A DNA stretch of 64,000 bases from Halicephalobus mephisto (Eukaryota; Nematoda; Chromadorea; Rhabditida; Panagrolaimidae): NCBI GenBank assembly GCA_009193035.1, contig SWDT01000108.1:186001-250000 (forward strand), written 5' to 3'. Shown one piece after another: positions 1-12,876 of the stretch. The notes beneath the pieces are model-generated. The model saw only the letters and a list, made by a program, of their open reading frames with translations. It searched no databases and was not told the origin of the DNA. Both the position numbers and the translations under genes were made by a program. How positions within the stretch are numbered: position 1 is the first letter of the stretch; each line of letters opens with the position of its first letter.

Positions 1-1539
1 TTTTTTAAAACTTTTTAAAATTTAATTTTTTAGGTTTATTAATTTTTTTTTCTTTTAAATTTTTATTTTTTTAAAACTTTTTTAATTTAATTTTTAATAG
101 ATTTTTAGTTTTTAGATAAATTTGAAATTTTTAGTCGATTTCAAAATTACTTTTTAATTTATTTTTTATTTTTTAATCGATTTTTTATGAATTTGAAATT
201 TCTAACACATTTCAAATTAAATTTTGGATTTAATTTTTAATAATTTTCAAAAATATTTTAAATCTAATTTTTTAAATAAATTTTAGATTTTTTTAAAAAT
301 AAATTTATAAAAATATTTTAATTTTTTTTTTAATTTTAAAAATATTTTAAATTTTATTTTTTTTTAAAAGTATTTTTAATTTTATTTTTTTTTATTTTAA
401 AAATATTTTTTAATTTTATTTTTTTTTATTTTAAAAATATTTTTAAATTTGTTTAAAATTCGAGAAATTTAAATTTCGATTAATTTTGAAAAAGTTGGAT
501 TTTACTAAATTTTGATTTTCTTCGTCTCATAACGACTCTCAAGACGAAAAATTGAAAAACAGCGGATTTTCGAACAAGGAAATGACATTAAAATTTTCCT
601 TTTTATTTTTGCCGTCATTTTTTATTTTCCACTTTATAACTTTCGTCGACTTCAATCTTATTTAATTTTAAAAATTTATAAGTAAAATTTGAAAATTTGC
701 ATTTTTAAAAAATTGAAAATTTTTTGTTTTTAAAAATTTTAAAAATTTTTGAATTTTCAGATTTTTGAAAATTTTAAAAAATTTTGAAATTTTCGAGTGT
801 TTAAAATTTTTGAATTTTGAAGTTTTTAAAAATTTGAAAAAAATGAATTTTAAAAAATTTCGAAAATTTTCAAGATTTTTGAATTTTGAAAATTCTTAAG
901 ATTTTTCAAATTTTCGAAAACCTTTAAAAATGAATTTCAAAGAATTTCGAAAGTCTTTAAAATTTTGAAATTTTCGAGTGTTTAAGGTTTTTGAATTTTG
1001 AAATTTTTAAGAATCTGAAAAAAATGGATTCTGAAATTTTTGAAAATTTCTAAAAATTGAATTTTAAGAAATTTCGAAAATTTTTGAGATTTTTTTATTT
1101 TGAAATTTCTGAAAATTTTATAAAGTGGATTCTGAAATTTTTGAAAATTTGTAAAAAATCGAATTTTGAAATTTCTGAAAATTTGTAAAAAATCGAATTT
1201 GAAAGAATTTCGAGATTTTTTAATTTCGAAATTTTTGAAAATTTGTAAAAAAGTGGATTCTGAAATTTCTGAAAATTTTTAAAAAATGGATTCTGAAATT
1301 TTTGAAAATTTGTAAAAAATCGAATTTCGAAATTTCTGAAAATTTGTAAAAAATCGAATTTGAAAGTTCTGAAAACTTGGATTTTTGAGTTTCGAAAAAC
1401 ATGGAATTTTTTGGAAAATTAACAATTCTGATCATGGTTCTTGACCTGTCAAACAAGTTTTATAATTGAATTTTGTTTTCAAAGAAAAATCAAAACAAGG
1501 AACAAATTCAATTTTCTTTTTTAATTTTGTTAATTACAG
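1..1539. other. A/T-rich sequence upstream of the first pde-4 exon in the window
   Basis: Almost entirely A/T homopolymer-like sequence with irregular repeats of AATTTTGAAATTTTTGAAAA type. A short more complex patch lies near 520-660. I see no exon. Because the first recognisable exon at 1540 opens in the middle of the PDE4 UCR1 region, this stretch is most simply an intron of that gene. Confidence 0.6.
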
Positions 1540-4500
1540 ACATGGAGATGACTTGATCGTGACACCGTTCGCTCAGTTGCTGGCGTCGCTGAGAAATGTT
1601 CGGTCCAATTTCATCTCCATCGCAAATTTGCCTGTGGGAACAACAGAAAACGAAAAATACAGAACACCAAGAAGGCCGCCTTTGCACTCGATCCAGCTGC
1701 CCGACCCTGTCATGTCCTGTGCCCAGGAAACCCTGGAGGAACTAGATTGGTGTCTGGAACAACTAGAAGCCATCCAGATCCATAGATCCGTTTCTGAAAT
1801 GGCTTCGAGCAAGGTAAGTTATTCTGGACTTTCTGACCTCAATTTTTCCGGATTTATTAAATTCCATAAAATAATCGATTTCGAAGTCTGGATAAAATTA
1901 AACCAGCTGATCTCAAAGTTGCGGACAAGTTGCTAATTTTATCTTAATTCTGAAGTTGACTGTTTTATAAACATCGAAATAAAATTAAATATTTAAATCG
2001 AAATTTGTAAAAATGTCAACTTTAAAATTAAAATAAAATTTAACATCCCGACTTGTCCCAATATTGCGGACAACCTGCAGATTTGACTTTAAAGTTGACC
2101 GTTTTACGAACTTTACAATAGAATTAGAATATCTATGTCGAAATTTGTAAAAATGTCAACTTTAAAAAAAAATAAAATTAGGTAACCCGACTTGTCCCAA
2201 TATTGCGGGCAACCTGTAGATTTGATTTTAAAGTTGACTGTTTTATAAACATCGAAATAAAATTTAAATATCTATGTCGAAATCTATAAAAATGTCAACT
2301 TTAGAATTAAAATCAAAATCCGCATTTTGCCCGCAACGTTCTGGCAGATTGATCTAGGTAATTATTGCGCGAAAATTTAATTTAAATTTCGACCGTTTCA
2401 CAGACTTCAAATTCGATTTCGGTTCAATGATTACGTTGAGTTCGAAATTTTTCCGGAAATTCAAATTTCGGTTTTTGTCTTTTTTCTTTATTGGATAAAA
2501 GTCGAAAGTCTTCTTGAAAACATGTTTTGAGTGTTTCTTAAGACTTTTGTTTTTTGAGTTTCTGATAACTGAATTCCCTTAGGACTTTTTACGAGATTTT
2601 AAAATTCAGTAAAAAGTTTCGAAAATTTTCCAGAATTAAGTTTTTGGAGAATTTTCAGAATCCTGTGGAGATTTATGAAAAATTTTAAAGATTCTGAAGG
2701 ATTTTGTAAATTTTCAGAATCTCAAAGAAAATTTTAAAATCATTTAGAAAATTCTGAAATTTCGGGAAATTTTGTAGACTTTTTTGAAGATTCTAGGATT
2801 CTAAGGATTTTGAAGAATTTTGTAAATTTTCAGAATTTCAAAGAAAATTTTAAAATTATTTAGAAAATTCTAAAATTTCAGGGAATTTTGTAGACTTTTT
2901 TGAAGATTCTAAGGATTTTGAAGAATTTTGAAAAATTTTAGAAAATATTAATTTTTTATATAATTTTAAAGAATATTTTTTAAATTTCTATATAATTTTA
3001 GAAAATATTTATTTTTTATATAATTTTTATATTTTTTTAAAGTTTTTATATAATTTTAAAAAATATTTATTTTTTTATACTATTTTAAAGAAGATTTTTA
3101 ATTTTTATATTATTTTAAAAAATATTTATTTTTTATATAATTTTAAAGAAGATTTTTAATTTTTATATAATTTTAGAAAATATTTTTTTTTAATTTTAAA
3201 AAATATTTTTTTAATTTTTTATATAATTTTGTAATTTAAACTTTTCAGTTCCGAAAACTGCTGAACAAAGAACTAAGTCATTTTGCGGAGTCTTCCAAAT
3301 CGGGAGTCCAAGTGTCCAAGTTCCTCATCAACACTTATATGGACAAGGATGACGATGAGCCGGGTTCCGAGAAAGACTTGCCAAGCATTACCGGATTCGA
3401 AGTAAGTTATAAAAAACAAAAAAATTTTTCTTAATTTTTGTGTAAACAACTGCCGAACTTTGACAATTCGTCTTGTTTGGTCTTTTTTGAAACGTCTGTC
3501 TCTGACACTTTCATCGATTAGTCCGTCAGCTACCAATGAACAAAGTTTTAACTTATTTTTCTTGAGGCAAAATTCCAACATTCACGTCCGCAAGGAAATT
3601 CAAAAAACAACAAAATAATTATTTCAATTATAGAAAGTAGAATTTTATAGGACTTCTGAGAACCTTTCAGGACTTAATGGACGGTCTACAAATATCGAGG
3701 GAATGTAGTGAAGAATTCTAGGGGGTTTTAGAATTTCTAAAATGTTGTAATATTTTTACAAGTTTATAAAATTTTCGAAATCTCATATAAACTTCAAAAG
3801 TTTTAGAATTTATTAATTCTGTACTATTTTTTAGAAGTTTATAAAATTTTCTGAAATCTCATATAAACTTCAAGAGTTTTAGAATTTCTAACATTCTGTA
3901 CTATTTTTTAGAAGTTTATAAAATTTTCTGAAATTTCATATAAACTTTAAAAAGATTTTAGAATTTATAAAATTTTGTAATACTTTTTAGAAGTTTATGG
4001 AAATTCTTGAAATCTCATAAATTTAAGAGGTTTTAGAATTTATTAATTCTGTACTATTTTTTAGAAGTTTATGAAATTTCTGAAATTTTATCTGAAGTTT
4101 CATATAAAATTTCCAAAAAGGTTTTAGAATTTATAAAATTTTTTTAAATTTTAGAATCTTGTAGTACTTTCCAAAAAGTTTTTAGAATTTATAAAATTTT
4201 GTAATACTTTTTAAAGTTTATGAAATTTTCTGAAATCTCAAAGTTCTAAAATGTTTTAGAATTTTAAAATTTTTTTGAAATTTTAAAATTATTTTTTATT
4301 TTTTTACAATTTATTTCAGACAATTCCCTCTGATCCTTCGACATCCTCATGTCCGAGTCCCCAACTGTCCCTCTTCAACAAAGCCAAAACGGCGGCCATG
4401 TCGAAGATCAGTGGTGTCAGAAGGCTCAGAAGCACTTCCCACGGATCTCCTCCAGAATACGGTGTGGATTGCTTCAAAGAAATTGTTGTTTACATGCAGA

Positions 4501-7500
4501 GAGTAAGTTCAACAAATTACTGTATTTTTATAATTTAAAAAAAATTTAAAAAATTATTTTTTATTTTTAAAAAAACCGAAAAATTTTATTATTTTTTATT
4601 TTTAAAAAAGTCGAAAAATTTATTATTTTTTGTTTAAAAAAATCGGAAAAATTTTATTTTTAAAAAAATCGAAAAAATTATTTTTTATTTTTAAAAAAAT
4701 CGAAAAATTTATTATTTTTTATTTTTAAAAAAAATCAAAAAAATTATAATTTTTTATTACTAAAAAGTTATAATTTTTAAAGTAGAATTTTTTTCTTTAA
4801 TTAAATTATTTTTTTTTAATTTGAAAAGTCAACGGGAAACTGAATTGATTGAAAAACGCAGAGAAACCACTTCCGGTGCAGATAATTGCTTTCGAAATTG
4901 AATTAGTAAATTTTTATTTGTCGTCAAACTAGCAAATTATTTCGTTTTCGACGAGCTTCTTTGGTTACTGTATTTGGATAAAAATACAAAAAAAGTATAA
5001 AAAATTCAAAATTCGCGAAAAATTTTTAAAAATAATTTAAATTTTCGCACTTTTTGGTCCTGAACAGAAAATTTTATTTCAGATTAAATTTTTCTAATTT
5101 TTTTGATCTCGAAAAGAAAATTTTCTAATTTCTTGGTCCTAAGAAGAAAAATCTTTAATTTTACAATCATAAGGAGAAAATTTTCTTGGTCTCGAAAAGA
5201 AAATTTTCTAATTTTTTGGTCCTAAGAAGAAAATTTTCTAATTTCTTGGTCTCGAAAAGAAAATTCTCTAATTTCTTGGTCCTAAGAAGAAAAATCTTTA
5301 ATTTTACAATTTTTAGAAGAAAACTTTCTAATTTTTTAGTCCAAAAAGAAAATTCTCTAATTTTTGGTTATAAGAACAAAAATCGTTAATTTTTTGGTTT
5401 CGAAAAGAAAATTCTCTAATTTCTTGATCTCGAAAAGAAAATTTTCTAATTTTTTGGTCCTAAGAAGAAAATTCTCTAATTTCTTGGTCTCGAAAAGAAA
5501 ATTTTCTAATTTTACGATCTTAAGGAGAAAAATCGTTAATTTTTTAGTCTCGAAAAGAAAATTTTTTAATTTCTTGGTCCTAAGAAGAAACTTTTGTAAT
5601 TTTTTGTACAAAGTTTTGGTTCTGTAGCCCTATGATTGTAAATTAGCCGGGAGAGCGCGATAAATCGCTAGTTTCGAGTTGGACGAGCCAGGCGCCGGAA
5701 GGAAAGGCGTCCGTGTGCCATTTGGCGAGAAAGCAAGCTTTGACGTAATCTTCTTTGTGATGCTGATGTTGCCCTGAGGGAAGTAAGGGAGCAAAAAAAA
5801 AATTCCAAAAAAATCAATTTTTTCATTGTTTTTTTTTTCAGTTGAATGATTGGGGTCCAAATATTTTCAAAATTCATCAATTAAGTAAAAATCATTCTTT
5901 AACTACTGTAACTTACACAATTTTGAAAGAACGAGGATTAATCAAACATTTCGAAATTTCTGCCCCTACATTGATCACTTATCTTCTTCATCTGGAACAC
6001 CACTACAGAGAAAATCCCTACCACAACCAGATCCACGCCGCCGACGTGACCCAGTCCATGCACGTCCTGATTTCGTCACCAGCCCTGGAGGGCGTTTTTT
6101 CGGATTTGGAGGTATTCGCGGCTCTTTTCGCTTCTGCCATCCACGACGTCGATCATCCCGGATTCAGCAACCAATATTTGATCAATTCCAGTGAGTATTT
6201 ATTTTTCCCTACAGTACTACAGTACTACAAACATCTCCAGAATCCAGAAGAAGATTCTTGAATTTTTGAAGCTTTTATAAAAAGTTCTGGAGAATTCTAA
6301 AATGCCATAAAAGTTTCTAAAGGATTTTAGAATCTTGTGAAGACTTCTAGAAGCTTTGGATATTTTATAGAAGTTTCTGGAAATTCCCGAAATTCTTTGG
6401 AAATTTCTGGAAGTTTATAGAAGGCTCTAGAATCTCATAAAAACTTCTAAAATCTTTGAAGATCATACAAAAACAGGATTTTCCAGAATCCTGTAAAAGA
6501 TTCTACAATCTAGTCGAAACTTCTAGAATCTTTGGAAATTCTACAGAAACTTTCCAGAATCTTGTACAAAATTCTAGAATTCTGTCCCATCTTCTAGAAT
6601 TTTTGAAGATGTTACAGAAACTTTTGAGATTTTCCAGAATCTTGTATAAAATTCTAAAATTGTGGCACATCTTATAGAATTTCTGAAGATTTTATAGAAG
6701 TTTCTATAATTCTTGAAGATCCTACAGAATCTTATAGAAGCTTCTAGAACCCCAAAAAATTTCTAAAATCTCCAAAGATTTTTCATAAACTTCTGGTTTT
6801 CAGAATCTCTCAAAATTTCAGTTTTTAGAATCTTCAATTTTATAAAATTACAAGTTTTTAAAAACCTTAATTTAAATTTTGTAAATTATTTTTTACAACT
6901 TTGATTCAGATTCCGAATTGGCGATAATGTACAACGATGAGTCTGTGCTGGAACAACACCACCTCGCCGTCGCCTTCAAGCTGCTCCAGGAGCATCACTG
7001 TGATTTCCTCGTTAACTGGAACAGGAAACAGAGGCAGATATTCAGGAAAACCGTGATCGAGATGGTCCTCGCCACGGATATGAGTAAACATATGAGTTTG
7101 CTGGCCGATTTGAAGACAATGGTCGAAGCCAAGAAAGTCTCGGGTTCGTCCGTGGTTACGTTGGACAAATACAACGACAGAATACAGGTCCGATATTGAT
7201 TACTGTACAATTATTAAAATTGCATCAGAAATTTTCGAATTTTTTAGAACTTCCTAAACTTCGAAATTTCTAGTCTTCTACAGTATATTGGAAGATTCTG
7301 AAGCATCGGAATCTGACGAAATTTCCGAATTTTGCAGTTTCAGGATTCCGTAGAATCCAGTGGAAGATTCTCAAATCGTTAGTTCCGTGGGAGTTTCAAG
7401 AATCTTTGATGATTTAGTAGAAGATTCTGGAACTTCTAGAATCTTATGGAAGTTTCTGAAGTCTTCTACAGTACATTAGAAGATTCTGGAATTTCTCAAA

Positions 7501-8915
7501 ATTTTCTAGAAATTTTTGAGATTTCTGAGAATCTTCTACAGTACATTAGAAGATTCTGGAATTTCTCAAAATTTTCTAGAAAACTTCTGAAGTCTTCTAC
7601 AGTACATTAGAACATTCTGAAACTTTTGGGAATTTTCTAGAAATTTTTGAGATTTCTGAGAATCTTCTACAGTATATTAGAAGATTCTGGAATTTTTTAG
7701 AATTTCATAAAAAAATTCGAAACTTTTGAAAATCTTCTACAGTATTTTAAGAGATTCTGAAACTTCCAAAAACTTCCAGAATTTCATAGATTTTGAAACT
7801 TTTGCACTCTAATAAAAATTTCCGAAGACTTCCAGAATCTCAAGTTTCGAAATATTTATAGTAGAAATTAACAAACATCTGAAACTTTAAATTTTGGAAT
7901 TTTTTTAAAGTTTTTTTCGAAACAATTTTTAAAAATTTTTTAATTTTAAAAACATTGATTTTAGGTATTGCAATCCATGATCCACTTGGCTGATTTGTCT
8001 AATCCCACAAAGCCGATCGATCTTTATCGGTCTTGGAACGAACGGATTCTGGAAGAATACTGGAGGCAAGGAGACAAGGAGAAGGAACAAGGACTAGAAA
8101 TCAGTCCTATGTGTGATCGAAGAAACGTCACTATTGAGAAATCTCAGGTAAAAATTAATTCAAAAAATTTTTAATAAACAAATTCAAAATTTTAATTTTA
8201 AAAAAATAATTTTTAATAAAAATTAATTCAAAAAAAAAATATTTTTTAATAAAAATTAATTTTTAATAAAAATTAACTTTAAAAAAATATTTTTTAATAA
8301 AAATTAATTTAAAAAAAATAATTTTTAATATAAAAAATTTAAAAAAAATAATTTTTAATATAAAAATAGTAATTTTTTTATTTTTATTTAGAAATTTATT
8401 TTTACTTTAATTAAATTTTTTATTTTTATTTAAAAAATTACATTTTTAATTATTTTTATTTTTATTTAAAAAATTTAATTTTATTTAAGAAATTACATTT
8501 TTAATTATTTTTACTTTTATTTAGAAAATTATATTTTTAATTAATTTTATTTAAAAAATTACACTTTTAATTATTTTTACTTTTATTTAGAAAATTTATT
8601 TTTATTTAAAATTAATTTTATTTTAATTTAATTTTTTAGGTCGGATTTATTGACTATATTGTTCATCCATTATTCGAAACTTGGGCAGATTTAGTTTATC
8701 CAGATGCTCAAACAATTTTGGATCAATTAGAAGAAAATCGTCAATGGTATCTTGCTAGAATTCCAGAAGAACCTGAATCTGCTCGATCTAATCCTGGAAA
8801 AAACAATGGAGATCTCGGTCAAGCCATTACGAAATTAACAAAATCTGATAGTTTGGAATCTCCGAAATCCGTTTTCGTTGCTGATGACCAGATTCCAACA
8901 GAAAACGGCACATGA
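1540..8915 (+). CDS. pde-4: cAMP-specific 3',5'-cyclic phosphodiesterase, PDE4 family (5' part missing)
   Basis: Hydrolyses cAMP to 5'-AMP and so ends cAMP/PKA signalling in the cytosol. Seven exons join in frame: 1540-1813, 3249-3401, 4320-4502, 5842-6190, 6910-7187, 7965-8147 and 8640-8915 (stop TGA), giving about 564 residues. Exon 1 encodes the end of UCR1 ([18 protein letters not shown]) and the start of UCR2 ([22 protein letters not shown]). Exon 2 continues UCR2. The catalytic domain starts in exon 4 and holds the metal-site motifs HNQIHAADV (about residue 264) and HDVDHPG (about 303), then LATDMSKH and the [10 protein letters not shown] segment. Both UCRs mean a long-form isoform. The first exon starts with a split codon, so upstream exons lie outside the window. 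The donor after exon 5 (GTCCGA) is weak, but the join RIQV-LQSM agrees with the family. The identity is very secure; exon borders are read by eye. Confidence 0.96.
1915..2340. repeat. 139-bp tandem repeat, three copies, in pde-4 intron 1
   Basis: The segment GTTGACTGTTTTATAAAC recurs at 1955, 2094 (variant) and 2233, spacing 139 and 139. Each unit also carries GCGGACAA or GCGGGCAA and AAAAATGTCAACTTTA. No coding potential seen. Confidence 0.85.
5080..5620. repeat. 30-bp minisatellite, about 18 copies, in pde-4 intron 3
   Basis: The unit alternates TTGGTCTCGAAAAGAAAA and TTGGTCCTAAGAAGAAAA followed by TTTTCTAATTTC. Because 30 is a multiple of three, frames stay open on both strands (plus reading [10 protein letters not shown]). 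It lies wholly between pde-4 exons 3 and 4 and is not needed for the protein, so I treat it as non-coding. Confidence 0.85.
5638..5795. other. G/C-rich island in pde-4 intron 3, nature unknown
   Basis: A roughly 150-bp block of balanced composition stands out from the surrounding A/T-rich intron. It contains short self-complementary segments: GCGATAAATCGC (5-bp stem), GGACG near 5681 pairing with CGTCC near 5707, and GCCATTTGGC. The minus strand is open across it ([19 protein letters not shown]), without a start or splice sites that I trust. It could be a small structured RNA, a transposon remnant or a pseudogene fragment. Confidence 0.4.
7230..7800. repeat. Irregular tandem repeats in pde-4 intron 5
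   Basis: Imperfect copies of TCTTCTACAGTACATTAGAAG followed by ATTCTGGAATTTCT recur through the intron with variable spacing. No coding potential seen. Confidence 0.7.
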
Positions 8916-8940
8916 CTAGTCAGGATTTTCCGTATTTAAT

Positions 8941-9649
8941 AATTATTTTAAATAATTTTGTGTTTTTTCGACGAAATTTTGGATAATTTTAAAATTGGAC
9001 GAAAAGTATCTAAAATACAGTAATCAGATCTGCGGATTCTGAATTTGAAATTAGATTCAAAATTTGATCTTCTGAATCCTAAGATTCTGAAATTTAAATT
9101 TCCGCATTCTCAGTGAAAATTTATTTTTTTAAAATACAGTAATCAGATCTGCGGATTCTGAATTTGAAATTAGATTCAAAATTTGATCTTCTGAATCCTA
9201 AGATTCTGAAATTTAAATTTCCGCATTTCGGTTAAATGAAATCCAATCAAATTTGTTCTTTTTCAATATCTAATTTTTTGAGATTTTCGATTTTTTTAAA
9301 TCATATTTTAATCATAAATTTAAATAATTTTAAAAATTTATAAATTTAAATAATTTTTAAAAATTTACAAATTTATAAATTTAAATAACTTTAAACATTT
9401 ATAAATTTATGTAATTTTTAAAAATTTATAAATTTAAACAATTTTAAAAATTTATAAATTTATAAATTTAAACAATTTTTAAAATTTATAAATTTTATCT
9501 TACGACGAAAAAGTCGAAAAATTTGACTTTCAATTTCGATAAAAATAAATTTCAAATCTATATGTCCAATTACTGTATTTTAGATACTTGTTCAATTTTA
9601 ATTATATCCAAAAATTTTATCCTAAAAAACAAAATTATTTAAAATAATT
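8941..9649. mobile_element. Foldback/inverted-repeat element immediately downstream of pde-4
   Basis: The arms at 8941-9024 and 9569-9649 are inverted copies of each other. The outer 20 bp (AATTATTTTAAATAATTTTG) and the inner 20 bp (AAGTATCTAAAATACAGTAA) match exactly as reverse complements, with diverged sequence between. The centre holds a direct duplication of about 119 bp (9011-9248) and A/T-rich filler. No transposase is encoded. It starts 25 bp after the pde-4 stop, so it could be transcribed in the 3' UTR and fold into a hairpin. A non-autonomous DNA transposon or a local inverted duplication are both possible; I see no clear target duplication. Confidence 0.65.
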
Positions 9650-10109
9650 TTTAATCGAAATAGTCAACTTCATTCGGGTTTCACTTCACGGCTAGAAGGA
9701 TTTTGTTCACAAATCAGATTTCTAAATTTTTCTCAATCAATGTGCCTCTAAAAAAATATTTTTGAATTCTGATCTCTTTAAAAATTCTTCTTCTGCCAAA
9801 TAAGTATTCTGAAAAATTTTGATACCTGGTGCTTTAACGTCAGACTTATGTTAATGACCAAAGTGATCCCGTGGATTTTCTTCTCAGATATTTTAGAATA
9901 AAGATTTTTATAAAAATTGAGGTATTCAAAAAATTCATGATGCAACATCTCAATCCTAAATATTCATGTTCCAATTTTCGCAATTTTAAAAATTAAAAAA
10001 TAATTTTAAATAATTTTACATTCGTTATATAGTACTTTAAAAGCCATTTTAGGTAAATTTTATTTTTTTAAAGTTTCGATGTAAAAATTCAGATATCTTT
10101 AAAATTCAA

Positions 10110-10600
10110 AATTAGCCTCCAGAATCCTGGATTCTGAAGGTTAAGTATTAATTTTGATTCAGATTCAAGATATATAATTTGTTACAGTATTACAAGCGCT
10201 TTTTGCTCAACTTTAAGTATATTTCAGAAATTTCGAAATCAAAAATAAAGGTAACCTCCAGAATCCTGGATTCTGAAGGTTAAGTATTAATTTGATTCTT
10301 ATTCAAGATCTATAATTTGTTACAGTATTACAAGTGTTTTTTGCTCAACTTTAAGAATGTTTTTAAAATTTCGAAATCAAAATTAAAGTTAACCTCCAGA
10401 ATTCTGGATTCTGAAGACCAACTTTTGATTCTGATTCAAGATATATAATTTGTTACAGTATTACAAGTGTTTTTTGCTCAACTTTAAGTATATTTCAGAA
10501 ATTTCGAAATCAAAAATAAAGTTAACCTCCAGAATCCTGGATTCTGAAGGTTAAGTATTAATTTTGATTCTGATTCAAGATCTAATTTTTTACGTTACTG
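10110..10600. repeat. About 138-bp tandem repeat, four copies, between pde-4 and rnh-2
   Basis: CCTCCAGAATCCTGGATTCT recurs at about 10116, 10255, 10393 and 10526 (spacing 139, 138, 133). Each unit continues with AATTTGTTACAGTATTACAA and TTTTTGCTCAACTTTAAG. CCAGAATCCTGGATTCTG is itself an imperfect palindrome. Confidence 0.85.
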
Positions 10601-10690
10601 TACTTTTGGTCCAGTTCTAACTGCAAAATTGGAACATAAATGCTTGGGGCAGAAATGTCGCAAAACCAAAAAATTTCCACATGAATGTTT

Positions 10691-12876
<2,186 letters not shown>

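Noticed and set aside
5186..5627. Long open frames on both strands as a gene
   Set aside because: They are produced by the stop-free 30-bp minisatellite inside a pde-4 intron; there is no start context, family or exon link.
5638..5795. tRNA gene
   Set aside because: A T-loop-like TTTCGAGT is present, but no acceptor stem, D-arm or anticodon arm in the right order could be drawn.
8941..10600. CRISPR-like spacing of repeats
   Set aside because: Units are contiguous tandem copies, not short repeats with unique spacers, and the genome is eukaryotic.
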